Source: Bacillus sp. (in: firmicutes)
GTDB taxonomy: Bacteria > Bacillota > Bacilli > Bacillales > JACDOC01
Reading direction: 5' to 3'
DNA: 64,000 bases
Assembly: GCA_017656295.1 (NCBI GenBank)
Contig: JACDOC010000003.1
Coordinates: forward strand, 62,001-126,000
Under the pieces are notes generated by a model. The model ran no database searches, had not been told where the DNA came from, and saw only the letters and a list, made by a program, of their open reading frames with translations. Position numbers and translations under genes: made by a program. Shown piece by piece: positions 16,926 through 25,934 of the stretch (position 1 is the first letter of the stretch; each line of letters begins with the position of its first letter).

Positions 16926-17720
16926 TTATTTTTGAAAAAACGCCCTTTTCCCCATTCGCTCGACAAGTGACGGGAACAATTGATACAGCTTACTACCGAC
17001 ATTCATCCATCTTGGCATGTTGATCTCACGGCGGTTCGTTCCTAAACAAGCAATGACCGCTTCGGCTACTTGTTCGGGGCGAAGCATCCATCGTTTTACG
17101 TTTTTGACATACGTTCCGGACTCGTCGGCGATGGCAAAAAAGTCGGTATCAATCGGACCAGGGTTGACCGCTGTGACGAACACACCAAAAGCTTGAAGCT
17201 CGAGTCGGAGGCTATTGGTAAATCCTAACACCGCATGCTTCGTCGCTGCATAAACGCTCGATTTAGGGGTGGCGATTTTTCCGGCTTGGGAAGCAATATT
17301 GATAATGTGCCCACATTGATTCGCTTTCATATGGGGGATGACTTGTCGAGTGCAGGCGATGAGTCCTAACACGTTGACATCAAACATCCGGTGGACATCT
17401 TCCATCTTCATATCGACGATTTCTTGAAACAAACCGAAGCCAGCATTATTAATTAAGACATCAATCTTCGGAAACATGGTTAAAAGTTTCGTGAACACTT
17501 CTTCTACTTGGCGACTATCCGTCACATCCAACGCCATGACCGTCACGCTTCCTTGTTCTTGTTCGATTTGGTTTGCAATTTCCCGTAGTTTTTCTTCTCG
17601 GCGGGCCAGTAAAATCACATGGGCTCCGCACCCAGCGGCTAACAGCGCCATTTCTTTTCCAATCCCACTTGATGCACCGGTAATCACAACTCGTTTTCCT
17701 TTTAGCCAAGGATTTAGCAT
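16926..17720 (-). CDS. yqjQ: Short-chain dehydrogenase/reductase, YqjQ
   Basis: A 264-residue classical SDR. The NAD(P)-binding motif is ITGASSGIGKEMAL near residue 14, the NNAG motif is LINNAGFG near 90, and the catalytic triad is S-Q-A-G-K region Ser with YAATKHAV (Tyr-x3-Lys) near 157. A basic residue after the glycine motif (LARREEKL) suggests NADP preference. Substrate unknown. ATG at 17720 follows AAAGGAGGGA and is 12 bases after the yqjP gene, so the two are co-transcribed. Confidence 0.88.
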   Translation of the reverse strand: MLNPWLKGKRVVITGASSGIGKEMALLAAGCGAHVILLARREEKLREIANQIEQEQGSVTVMALDVTDSRQVEEVFTKLLTMFPKIDVLINNAGFGLFQEIVDMKMEDVHRMFDVNVLGLIACTRQVIPHMKANQCGHIINIASQAGKIATPKSSVYAATKHAVLGFTNSLRLELQAFGVFVTAVNPGPIDTDFFAIADESGTYVKNVKRWMLRPEQVAEAVIACLGTNRREINMPRWMNVGSKLYQLFPSLVERMGKRAFFQK

Positions 17721-17732
17721 ACCGTCCCTCCT

Positions 17733-18695
17733 TTACCGTACAACCTCATATACGAATACTCCATCATCGTTTCGGTGTGCTTGAATCTCTCCGTTATGTA
17801 CTAAATAGTCTAATTGCCCTACTGTTTCCGATATGGTTAAGGTCAGCTGTTTTTCATAAACGGCCGGGAACAGTTGTTGACACACGTCAAAAGCAGTCAT
17901 TGGTCGTTCTAACAGGAGTTTTTTTACTTGCATCGCACGCTCATGCTGACGTTCGAGCCGTCGTTTGATAAGCGCATGTACTTGGGTGACGTTCGGTCCA
18001 TGTCCTGAATAGACGACATCGATTGGATACTGTAACAGCTTTTGCAACGATTCGTTGTACTGGAGTTGCGGTTTCGGACGTGGTAGCCCTGATACCTCAG
18101 GCGGCTCTAATAACGGATTAGACGAAATGGTGGCTAATACATGATCCCCTCCGATCAACCATCGTTTTTCCTCATGAAAAAGTCCGATTTGGCTCTGGGC
18201 GTGTCCTGGCGTCTCTAACACCGTCCAACCAGGTAAAAATGGCACTGATTCGCCTTCTTTGACGATCGACGTTAACGGGCGTTGACACGAATAGTCCAAG
18301 GTCCGTTTCATTTTTTCAAAATGCGACAACCACTTGTTCGGAATGCCACACTCAACAAATAATTGGCGATAAAATTGAGCGTATTCTTCCATAAACGCAT
18401 CCGTCCGATATAGCCAGCGACGATTATACGAATGTCCGATGATTTCCAAGTCCTCATGAAACCAATCTAACAAACCGACATGGTCAGGATGATGATGGGT
18501 AACGACGACTTGCTCAATATCATCCGGTGTATACCCGAACATTGCTAATTGAGTCGTTAACGCTTCCCACGCTTCTTTCGTTTTCGGTCCGACATCGACC
18601 AGTGTCAATTTCTCCCCCTTCAGTAAAAAAACGTTCACATCTCCTACCGGAAAGGGGGTCGGCAGCGAGATTTTCAAAATTGCCTTTTCCTGCAT
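17733..18695 (-). CDS. yqjP: Metallo-beta-lactamase-fold hydrolase, YqjP
   Basis: A 320-residue hydrolase of the metallo-beta-lactamase superfamily. Metal ligands are in VVTHHHPDHVGLLDW near residue 65 (HxHxDH), in ETPGHAQSQIGLF near 162 and in VYSGHGPNVT near 228. The C-terminal 60 residues form a winged-helix-like extension, common in the glyoxalase-II/LACTB2-like branch. Substrate unknown. ATG at 18695 has GGTGGGAG upstream. It is the first gene of the yqjP-yqjQ unit and is divergent from the proI T-box. Confidence 0.87.
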   Translation of the reverse strand: MQEKAILKISLPTPFPVGDVNVFLLKGEKLTLVDVGPKTKEAWEALTTQLAMFGYTPDDIEQVVVTHHHPDHVGLLDWFHEDLEIIGHSYNRRWLYRTDAFMEEYAQFYRQLFVECGIPNKWLSHFEKMKRTLDYSCQRPLTSIVKEGESVPFLPGWTVLETPGHAQSQIGLFHEEKRWLIGGDHVLATISSNPLLEPPEVSGLPRPKPQLQYNESLQKLLQYPIDVVYSGHGPNVTQVHALIKRRLERQHERAMQVKKLLLERPMTAFDVCQQLFPAVYEKQLTLTISETVGQLDYLVHNGEIQAHRNDDGVFVYEVVR

Positions 18696-18844
18696 TGTTC
18701 TCCCACCTAAGAATATTATTTTTATATAAAATTAACATCGTGAATTCACACCATATTAAAATTAGTGTACTTCACTTTCGGCCCACTGTCATTATTTTCA
18801 CATAATACAAACAAAAAAACTTTACAAAATCAGATTTTTTCCTC

Positions 18845-18874
18845 TTGACAACTCCCTTGTCCATTCGGCATAAT
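18845..18874 (+). promoter_or_regulatory. Sigma-A promoter of the proI leader
   Basis: TTGACA at 18845-18850 and CATAAT at 18869-18874, spaced 18 bases. Transcription would start near 18881, just before the T-box leader. Confidence 0.75.
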
Positions 18875-18880
18875 CACAAT

Positions 18881-19140
18881 TAAACTTTTAAACTTTGATA
18901 CGGAAAAACGAGCGATGAGTAAGACCAGTAAATGGAAGATGGCGCAAGAGAGTGAAACCCAGCGGCTGGAAGGTTTCATCGTCCTCTGTTCCATTGAACC
19001 TATCTTACGAGCTGTTAGGAAAACCTAAACGCGGAAAACCAGCGTTATCGGTTTCGAGTGCACAAAAGCTGTTCTTTTGTGAACTAAGGTGGTACCACGG
19101 AAGTTCCCCTTTCGTCCTTAAAGGATGAAAGGGTTTTTTA
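18881..19140 (+). promoter_or_regulatory. T-box riboswitch (proline) upstream of proI
   Basis: A tRNA-sensing leader with the parts of a T-box in order. The Stem I start has the ATGAGTAAGA GA-motif near 18914, and the specifier loop has GAA-CCT-A with the proline codon CCT at 18999-19001. The T-box sequence is AAGGTGGTACCACG at 19086-19099. The terminator hairpin CCCTTTCGTCC with GGATGAAAGGG plus a T-run is at 19107-19139. The T-box UGGU would pair with an A discriminator base, as expected for tRNA-Pro. So uncharged tRNA-Pro should switch on proI. Confidence 0.92.
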
Positions 19141-19177
19141 TTTCGTAAAAACTACAGGAAAAAAGGGGTGTGAACAT

Positions 19178-19999
19178 ATGAAACGAATCGCTTTTATCGG
19201 CGCTGGCTCGATGGCGGAAGCGATGATTGCCGGTATGGTAAAAACAGGACTAGTAGAAAGTAAGAACATCATTGTCACCAATAAACACGATGAACAAAAA
19301 TTACAGCGACTGGCACACACATACGGTGTTCGCATCACATATAATCGGGAGGAACTTTTTAAAGATACAGACATCATCGTGTTAGCCATGAAACCGAAAG
19401 ACATTAAATCCGCTATAAGCGACATTCGTGATTATCTGAAAAAACATCACTTGCTCGTCTCCGTCTTGGCTGGAGTATCGTTACAAACGCTTGAAGAAGG
19501 CGTGGGCAAACAAATCCCAATTGTACGCGCGATGCCAAATACCTCAGCGACGATTCAAAAGTCCGCGACCGCTATTTCGTTTAACCGTTGGGTGAGTGAA
19601 AAACAAAAACAAATCGCCCGTGAATTATTTGCCGCGATTGGCCTTGTAACCGAAGTGGCCGAAGAACAACTCGATGCTGTAACCGGCTTATCCGGCAGTG
19701 GCCCAGCCTACATTTATTACATTGTTGAGGCGATGGAAGAGTCGGCTGAACAAATTGGCTTAGAAAAAGACAAAGCCAAACAACTTATTGTCCAAACGTT
19801 AATTGGCGCAGCTGAAATGTTATCGATGAGTGAAAAACAACCATCTGAACTTCGAGAAGCGGTAACGAGTCCAGGTGGAACGACAGAAGCCGGCATCCGC
19901 ATGCTAGACCAACGTAAAGTAAAAGAAGCATTAATTGATTGTATTCAAGCTGCGACGAAACAATCAAAAACACTCGGTGAACGTCTTCGGGTCCTATAA
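19178..19999 (+). CDS. proI: Pyrroline-5-carboxylate reductase
   Basis: Last step of proline synthesis, reducing pyrroline-5-carboxylate with NAD(P)H. The 273-residue protein has the N-terminal Rossmann motif FIGAGSMAEAMIAGM and the family signature AVTGLSGSGPAYIYYIVEAM near residue 165, followed by SPGGTTEAGI near 230. ATG at 19178 lies 13 bases after AAAGGGG. It is the only gene under the T-box leader. It lies between yqjP and namA, as yqjO does in B. subtilis. Confidence 0.95.
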   Translation: MKRIAFIGAGSMAEAMIAGMVKTGLVESKNIIVTNKHDEQKLQRLAHTYGVRITYNREELFKDTDIIVLAMKPKDIKSAISDIRDYLKKHHLLVSVLAGVSLQTLEEGVGKQIPIVRAMPNTSATIQKSATAISFNRWVSEKQKQIARELFAAIGLVTEVAEEQLDAVTGLSGSGPAYIYYIVEAMEESAEQIGLEKDKAKQLIVQTLIGAAEMLSMSEKQPSELREAVTSPGGTTEAGIRMLDQRKVKEALIDCIQAATKQSKTLGERLRVL

Positions 20000-20103
20000 A
20001 TCACGAGCAACTCCTCCAAAAAGCATATTATTACCACTGAAACGGAACGATTGCTATACTGAATATGTATGTAATTTCCAATCAATGGAACGGAGGGATG
20101 AAC

Positions 20104-21117
20104 ATGACATTATTATTTTCACCATACACGCTTCGAGACGTGACGTTGAAGAATCGAATTGTCATGTCGCCAATGTGTATGTACTCAGCCACAGAAGGCG
20201 GAAAAGCGACGAATTGGCATCGCGTGCATTATGTATCACGAGCCATTGGGCAAGTAGGCTTAATTATGTTTGAAGCAACAGCTGTTACCCCAGAAGGTCG
20301 CATATCACCACAAGATTTAGGTATTTGGAGTGACGAACATATCGAAGGTCTCGCCTCAATCGTTAAAGAAATCCAAATGTACGGGGCCAAAACGGCGATC
20401 CAATTAGCCCATGCTGGACGGAAAGGTCGTGCTTCGAATACCATTTACGCCCCGTCGCCAATCCCGTTTACAGATAATGAGAAAGTACCAACAGAAATGA
20501 CAAAAGAAGATATTCAAGAAACCATTAACGCCTTTCAACAAGGGGCACTCCGGGCAAAACAAGCGGGATTCGATATCATTGAACTTCACGGTGCTCACGG
20601 CTATTTAATCAACGAATTTCTTTCTCCATTAACGAACAAGCGTCAAGATGAATACGGTGGGTCACCGGAAAATCGATTCCGCTTTTTAAAAGAAGCGATT
20701 CTTGCTGTTCAAGAAGTTTGGGAAGGTCCTCTGTTTGTTCGGGTGTCTGCACACGACTATCAAGATGGGGGGCTTATGCCAAACGATTACGTCGTGTTTG
20801 CTAAGTGGATGAAAAAACTTGGGGTGGATGTAGTTGATGTCAGCTCCGGTGGTGTCGTCCCAGCATCGATTCATGCATATCCGAACTACCAAGTTCCGTT
20901 TGCTGAACAAATTAAGAAAGAAGCCGGTATCGCTACAGGGGCAGTGGGAATGATTACGACTGGCCGCCAAGCGGAAGAGATTTTACAAAACGAACAAGCC
21001 GACCTCATCTTTATTGGAAGAGAATTGCTGCGAGACCCATACTGGCCGCTACGTGCTGCCAATGATCTCGGCATTCAACTAGAAGCACCAAATCCATATA
21101 AAAGAGGATGGAAATGA
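20104..21117 (+). CDS. namA: NADPH dehydrogenase NamA (Old Yellow Enzyme, YqjM class)
   Basis: FMN-dependent ene-reductase that reduces the C=C bond of unsaturated carbonyls, nitroesters and nitroaromatics, linked to oxidative stress. The 337-residue protein starts at ATG 20104, seven bases after CGGAGGG; the longer ORF from 20065 is rejected. YqjM-class features: [12 protein letters not shown] with the redox-modulating Cys near residue 25, [10 protein letters not shown] near 100, the His pair in [18 protein letters not shown] near 164-167, and [10 protein letters not shown] near 307. The C-terminus ends RGWK, with the RGW tail typical of YqjM. Confidence 0.94.
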   Translation: MTLLFSPYTLRDVTLKNRIVMSPMCMYSATEGGKATNWHRVHYVSRAIGQVGLIMFEATAVTPEGRISPQDLGIWSDEHIEGLASIVKEIQMYGAKTAIQLAHAGRKGRASNTIYAPSPIPFTDNEKVPTEMTKEDIQETINAFQQGALRAKQAGFDIIELHGAHGYLINEFLSPLTNKRQDEYGGSPENRFRFLKEAILAVQEVWEGPLFVRVSAHDYQDGGLMPNDYVVFAKWMKKLGVDVVDVSSGGVVPASIHAYPNYQVPFAEQIKKEAGIATGAVGMITTGRQAEEILQNEQADLIFIGRELLRDPYWPLRAANDLGIQLEAPNPYKRGWK

Positions 21118-21123
21118 ACCTCA

Positions 21124-21145
21124 CCCACCTACAAGTTGAGGTGGG
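21124..21145 (+). repeat. Hairpin resembling an IS200/IS605-type right end
   Basis: CCCACCT and AGGTGGG form a 7-bp stem directly after the namA stop, followed by AGACTTCTCGG rather than a T-run. IS200/IS605 transposons and TnpB reRNAs often end with a GAGGTGGG-AGACTTCTC-like hairpin, so this may be a solo remnant. No transposase or TnpB ORF is nearby. It may also attenuate namA transcription. Confidence 0.35.
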
Positions 21146-21164
21146 AGACTTCTCGGTTAACATG

Positions 21165-21713
21165 TTAAATTCGGTCATCCCAAATGCGGCGAAGCGTATG
21201 ACCCTCATCATGAACAGTAATTTCATACACATCCGGGTTCGTTAACCGCATGAGGGTATCGTAACCATGCTGTTGATCAAAATAATGTAACAATAGTGTC
21301 GTTAAATTCCCATGACTTACTAAAACGATATGTTCATCATCCGAAGCAAGCACTTCTTGTATCATTGATTCGGCCCTAGCTAACGCCATCCGATTCGACT
21401 CCCCTTCTGGAAAAGCGAGATCGAAGTCATTAAACGTGTCCTGTAATTTTTCTCTCCAATTTTCTATATCCGGCTTCCCTAATTTTCGCTCAGCCAACCG
21501 GTCATCTTCATGAATCGGCAATCCCCGCACCTCGGCTATCGGCCGAATCGTTGCTTTCGTTCGGACATATGGACTTGAATAAATTTTATCAATCGGACGA
21601 TCGTGAAAAAATTCGACAAGTGCTTTTGCTTGTTGTTGACCTAACGTTGTTAATGGTGCTTCAAACGGTTGTCCTTCTGCTTTCGCATGTCTTACAAGAT
21701 AGATCGTTTTCAT
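21165..21713 (-). CDS. Histidine phosphatase family protein (phosphoglycerate mutase-like)
   Basis: A 182-residue enzyme of the histidine phosphatase superfamily. The phospho-accepting RH(G/A) motif is YLVRHAKAEG at residues 5-14, where the usual Gly after His is Ala, and the second catalytic His is in LVSHGNLTTLLL near 133. This small-size branch contains broad-specificity phosphatases, for example CobC/PhoE-like; substrate unknown. ATG at 21713 follows GGGAGGA. It is downstream of rnz in the same direction with a 27-base gap, so co-transcription is likely. Confidence 0.85.
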   Translation of the reverse strand: MKTIYLVRHAKAEGQPFEAPLTTLGQQQAKALVEFFHDRPIDKIYSSPYVRTKATIRPIAEVRGLPIHEDDRLAERKLGKPDIENWREKLQDTFNDFDLAFPEGESNRMALARAESMIQEVLASDDEHIVLVSHGNLTTLLLHYFDQQHGYDTLMRLTNPDVYEITVHDEGHTLRRIWDDRI

Positions 21714-21740
21714 GATGTTCCTCCCACTTTGTCTTCTTTC

Positions 21741-22655
21741 TTATACTGGAAATTCGCTAAAATCCTTGGCAATGGCCGTATTCGGAAAAATGGCCATCGC
21801 CTCACTTGCTAATTTCGACCAGTCCTCTTTTCCGTAACGTGAACTGATATGGGTTAACACGAGCCGGGACACTCGAGCTTCTTTGGCAAGTGACGCTGCT
21901 TGAGTTGTCGTGGAATGAAAGTATTCAAACGCCATTTCCTCACCGTCTTTTGCAAACGTTGCTTCGTGAACAAGCAAATCAGCGTTTTCGGCGAGTATGC
22001 GGGCGTTCTCACAAGGCCTTGTATCCCCTAATATAGTAACAACTTTCCCTTTTTGCTTCGGGCCTAAGTAATCTTTTCCACAAATCACCCGTCCATCGTC
22101 TAATTGCACCGTTTCCCCATTTTTTAACCGTTTATAAATCGGTCCTGGAGGAATTCCTTCCGCTTGCAACTTATCGGCTTGAAGTTCACCGGGGCGATCT
22201 TTTTCTACAATCCGAAATCCGTAGGATAAAATCGCATGATCTAGCCGGCGGGCTTCCACAACAAATTGTTCGTCTTCAAAAATCGTTCCTTCGTCAATCT
22301 CTACAATGTGAAGTGGATATTTCAAATGCGTTTCACTTACTGCCAAGCTCGTCTCAATGAACGATTGAATCCCTTTAGGTCCATAAACGGTTAACGGATC
22401 AGTTCCCCCTTGAAACGAGCGGCTTCCTAACAATCCCGGAAGGCCAAAAATATGGTCGCCATGAAGATGGGTAATAAAAATTTTTTCGATTCGACGCGGT
22501 TTAATCGTCGTGTGTAGGATTTGATGTTGAGTCGCTTCCCCGCAATCAAAGAGCCAAATTGCGCCCCGTTCTTCAAGGAGCTTCAAGGCTATAGAAGACA
22601 CGTTGCGCAATTTCGCCGGGACACCTGCTCCCGTACCAAGAAAAAACACTTTCAA
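21741..22655 (-). CDS. rnz: Ribonuclease Z
   Basis: Endonuclease that trims the 3' end of tRNA precursors lacking an encoded CCA. The 304-residue metallo-beta-lactamase-fold protein has [11 protein letters not shown] at the N-terminus and zinc ligands in [14 protein letters not shown] near residue 63. Others lie in ILGDTRPC near 210 and LTHISSRYG near 267, with the exosite arm between (residues 150-185). The start is TTG at 22655 with AGGAGGG upstream; no ATG is near. This is the yqjK position of B. subtilis, though here an ABC transporter separates it from zwf. Confidence 0.94.
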   Translation of the reverse strand: MKVFFLGTGAGVPAKLRNVSSIALKLLEERGAIWLFDCGEATQHQILHTTIKPRRIEKIFITHLHGDHIFGLPGLLGSRSFQGGTDPLTVYGPKGIQSFIETSLAVSETHLKYPLHIVEIDEGTIFEDEQFVVEARRLDHAILSYGFRIVEKDRPGELQADKLQAEGIPPGPIYKRLKNGETVQLDDGRVICGKDYLGPKQKGKVVTILGDTRPCENARILAENADLLVHEATFAKDGEEMAFEYFHSTTTQAASLAKEARVSRLVLTHISSRYGKEDWSKLASEAMAIFPNTAIAKDFSEFPV

Positions 22656-22702
22656 GAAAAACCCTCCTGCTTATACGTACTGTCAACATCATACCATAAA
22701 CC

Positions 22703-24967
22703 TTACCGTTCTTGTCCCTTTAATACTTCTTGTAAGGAAACTTTTTTCAGCTTCCGTCGACTTAAAGTTAACGATGCATAATAGGAAACGAAAATAACCA
22801 GCAACCCAACGAGCACGAAGAAGTAATCCACTCCAACTGGTAACGCATAATTCGTTTCATCGGCGATGGAACGAATTAACGTATCGACGCTATATAGGGA
22901 AATAGGTACACCGATGAAGTAACTGATGACGACAACAGGTGTGTAAATATTGAGAATCAGTGACGCAATCGACTGATGACGATAACCGATTATTTTCATG
23001 AGGGAAATGGTTGTCGTATTTTCTTCAATAATTAAATTTGTAATTAACGAGACGATAATTCCACCAATAATAAAGGCAAGCAGTGACATAATAAGCAGCG
23101 AATAGCGCATCGGCTCCATTAAAGATGTAAAGGATTGAATAATATCTTCTTTCGACTCAATCATATAAACGCCTTTGGAGTCTGGTAACGGCTGTTTCGT
23201 CCATAACCCTACATATGAACCTTCGGGATATTGTAGCCACTCATTGACCATTTGACGATCATAGTAAATAAACGTACCGGCATAAATTTCCGCTATTCCT
23301 TGAATTGTAATCGTTAACGACTGCTGACTCGATTCACTCCATACGTTTAATTCGTCCCCTTCTCGAAGATTAAGGGCATACGCAAGCGTTTTCGTGATAA
23401 TGGCTCCCTCTTTTAAATCCGGAAGCAAATCTTCTCCTTCTTTATTTTTTAAACGAAGTAGTTCCGTTGATGAATCAATACCATACACTTGAACGGTGCG
23501 TTCATCGTTGAGGTTATTCCCATTGATCGCACGAATTTTTCCTTCCCCAAACGAGAACTCATCACCTTGTGGCTCTTCCGCTTGTTGAAGTTTTTGAAAA
23601 TAGTAGGCATAATCGTAAGTTAAACTTTCTTTATATGTTTTGTTTAGTAACGTATCCATCGAATTCATCGAAATAATGCCGAACATTAATAACATCGTTG
23701 AAAAAATGATTCCAAAACTTAATAACAGCGCACGTCCGATATTTCGCGTGAGCATCCGTAATCGAAAGCGTGTCGAAAATTTTTTCAATCGGAACGGAAA
23801 AGTAAAACGTCGATAGCCTTTCACATGAAACATAGGTGGCCTTAACAAATCAATTGGCGATTTTTGAAGCTGTTTAGCCACGATACCAGCACTTGTCAAG
23901 CACAGAAAAGCAACTGGTAATAGAAAGGCGATACCGAGTGCTTCTCCATATACATAAAAATTTCCAAGCAACGGAATATTAAAAAATTGTCTATACACTT
24001 CCGTAATCGGAACGGAAAGCAACCAACCGCTAACGATGCCGAGTATACTTCCAATCAAACTGACGATGAGTGGATATAACAGAAACGAACGGATGAGTTC
24101 TCCCTTCCGATAGCCGATGGAAAGAAGGGTTCCTAATTGACTCCGTTGTAGCTCCAAGCGCCGTTTTAATAGAATCATAACCATGAAAACGACGATTGTG
24201 CCGATAAAAAGCGGGAAGACAGTCGTTGTTGTTTTTACTCCTTCGATTTCTGTTTCTATATAAGAAATCCGCGGGTTTTCGTCACTATTGACCCATAAAA
24301 TGATGGGAGTATAAGAAGATAGCGTATCTTTGAACTCGTCTAGTGGTTCGTTCTGACTCCAATAGCCTGAGTAAAAGGTCACCTCTTCACCCGGCAGGCG
24401 TTCAAATCCTTGATCGTTTACAAGGGCAATACCAAATGACGCCGGATCTTGAAACAAGTCATTTAAGTTTTTTAACATATAGACATAATCCGGTAAATAG
24501 ATCGTCCCGGATATCGTCCATTCCTGATTACCCAATGTAAGCGTATCCCCAACATTTAGCTCATTCATCGTAGCATACGATTGGGCAAGTGCGATTTCAT
24601 TTTCTTCTGTTGGTAACTCTCCTTCTTCCACATACGGCACATTCACGTTCTCAGAAATCGTAAAAATACGAAGGGACTTTCCTTTATCGATGGAAAGATC
24701 TTTTTGTTTTCGTTCTTCCAATACGACATCATATTGTTGTTCCAACTGATCCATTTGCTCATCTGACAGTGGAATGCCGGTAATCACATGAAAATCTTCT
24801 TGCACATAATCGTTCATAAACTGCTCATTGCTTTGCTCTAACGTATGAATGGCTGTGTATAACATCACATAAAGCAACACGGCTAATGAAAGAAGAACAA
24901 TCGCCCCACTATATTGAAATTTACTTTTTTTCATCTCGCGAAGAACGCTTTTAGACAGCTTTTTCAT
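22703..24967 (-). CDS. ABC transporter permease, FtsX/MacB type
   Basis: A 754-residue permease with FtsX-like domains: an N-terminal membrane segment (residues 18-40), a large extracytoplasmic domain (about 45-240), three membrane segments near 250-370, a second central segment and extracytoplasmic domain, and three C-terminal segments (about 625-745). This is the layout of MacB/YtrF or bacitracin-type exporters that act on lipids or peptides. The ATG at 24967 overlaps the ATPase stop by four bases (ATGA), giving translational coupling; the ORF from 25051 is not the true start. Substrate unknown. No two-component genes are adjacent. Confidence 0.88.
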   Translation of the reverse strand: MKKLSKSVLREMKKSKFQYSGAIVLLSLAVLLYVMLYTAIHTLEQSNEQFMNDYVQEDFHVITGIPLSDEQMDQLEQQYDVVLEERKQKDLSIDKGKSLRIFTISENVNVPYVEEGELPTEENEIALAQSYATMNELNVGDTLTLGNQEWTISGTIYLPDYVYMLKNLNDLFQDPASFGIALVNDQGFERLPGEEVTFYSGYWSQNEPLDEFKDTLSSYTPIILWVNSDENPRISYIETEIEGVKTTTTVFPLFIGTIVVFMVMILLKRRLELQRSQLGTLLSIGYRKGELIRSFLLYPLIVSLIGSILGIVSGWLLSVPITEVYRQFFNIPLLGNFYVYGEALGIAFLLPVAFLCLTSAGIVAKQLQKSPIDLLRPPMFHVKGYRRFTFPFRLKKFSTRFRLRMLTRNIGRALLLSFGIIFSTMLLMFGIISMNSMDTLLNKTYKESLTYDYAYYFQKLQQAEEPQGDEFSFGEGKIRAINGNNLNDERTVQVYGIDSSTELLRLKNKEGEDLLPDLKEGAIITKTLAYALNLREGDELNVWSESSQQSLTITIQGIAEIYAGTFIYYDRQMVNEWLQYPEGSYVGLWTKQPLPDSKGVYMIESKEDIIQSFTSLMEPMRYSLLIMSLLAFIIGGIIVSLITNLIIEENTTTISLMKIIGYRHQSIASLILNIYTPVVVISYFIGVPISLYSVDTLIRSIADETNYALPVGVDYFFVLVGLLVIFVSYYASLTLSRRKLKKVSLQEVLKGQER

Positions 24968-25665
24968 ATCCAGTCCACCTTCTCCGCCGAAATTGGATGT
25001 ACGTTTTCGATACATTCCACCAATTCCCCACTTTTCATTTTGACGACCCAATTGGCCATCGCACTAATTCCAGGGTTATGGGTAATGATTAAAATCGTGG
25101 TGCCATATTGCTTGTGAACATCTTGTAATAAACGTAAAATCTTTTTCCCGGTTTCTTCATCTAATGCACCGGTTGGTTCATCACACAGTAACAACCGTGG
25201 ATTTTTCACAAGCGCTCGTGCAATCGCGATCCGTTGTTGTTCCCCTCCACTTAATTGTTGCGGGAACTTATCTTTTTTATCATACATACCGACACCTTTT
25301 AACACTTCATTAATCGAAAGCGGTGCTTTGCTAATTTCCGCTCCTACTTCCACATTTTCGTATACCGTTAATGTCGGAATAAGATTGTATGATTGAAAAA
25401 TAAAGCCAACATGTTTCCGACGATATTCCGTTAATTGTTGATCGGTTAATTCGTGAACTGGTTCATGAAAAACGTGAACTTCTCCTTCTGTTGGCCGGTC
25501 AATTCCACCAATGACGTTTAACAACGTCGACTTTCCAGACCCTGAAGGTCCTAAAATAACCGAAATCGTTCCTTCTGGTATGTGAACAGATACATTTTTT
25601 AACGCCTGAACATCTACATCCCCACTTTTGTATACTTTTTGGACGTTTTTTAATGAAATGCCCAT
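24964..25665 (-). CDS. ABC transporter ATP-binding protein (MacB/LolD-like)
   Basis: A 233-residue ATPase of the exporter subfamily with the mechanotransmission-type permease. Walker [17 protein letters not shown] near residue 40, Q-loop [14 protein letters not shown] near 90, signature [20 protein letters not shown] near 138, Walker [17 protein letters not shown] near 160 and H-loop TILIITHNP near 194 are all present. ATG at 25665 follows GGGGGAA. Upstream is a 270-base AT-rich gap before the divergent zwf gene. Confidence 0.92.
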   Translation of the reverse strand: MGISLKNVQKVYKSGDVDVQALKNVSVHIPEGTISVILGPSGSGKSTLLNVIGGIDRPTEGEVHVFHEPVHELTDQQLTEYRRKHVGFIFQSYNLIPTLTVYENVEVGAEISKAPLSINEVLKGVGMYDKKDKFPQQLSGGEQQRIAIARALVKNPRLLLCDEPTGALDEETGKKILRLLQDVHKQYGTTILIITHNPGISAMANWVVKMKSGELVECIENVHPISAEKVDWI

Positions 25666-25934
25666 TTTCCATTCCCCCTTACCCTTCCATCTTACACTAT
25701 GAAAAAGAGAACTACAATATTTTATGAAATATATTAATAAATTTATTTCATAATTTTCATTTTATAATATTATTATTTTTCAAATTATTCCCATCCACTC
25801 TAATTAATGACGTTAGACGTTCATTCTATTTGCGCTTTCCATCATTAACCGATAAAATGAAATACGTTATATATCTTCATTTGTTACCTAGCCAAGTTTG
25901 ACTTCTAAAGATAAATAAAGCGAGGTTTCTTAAC

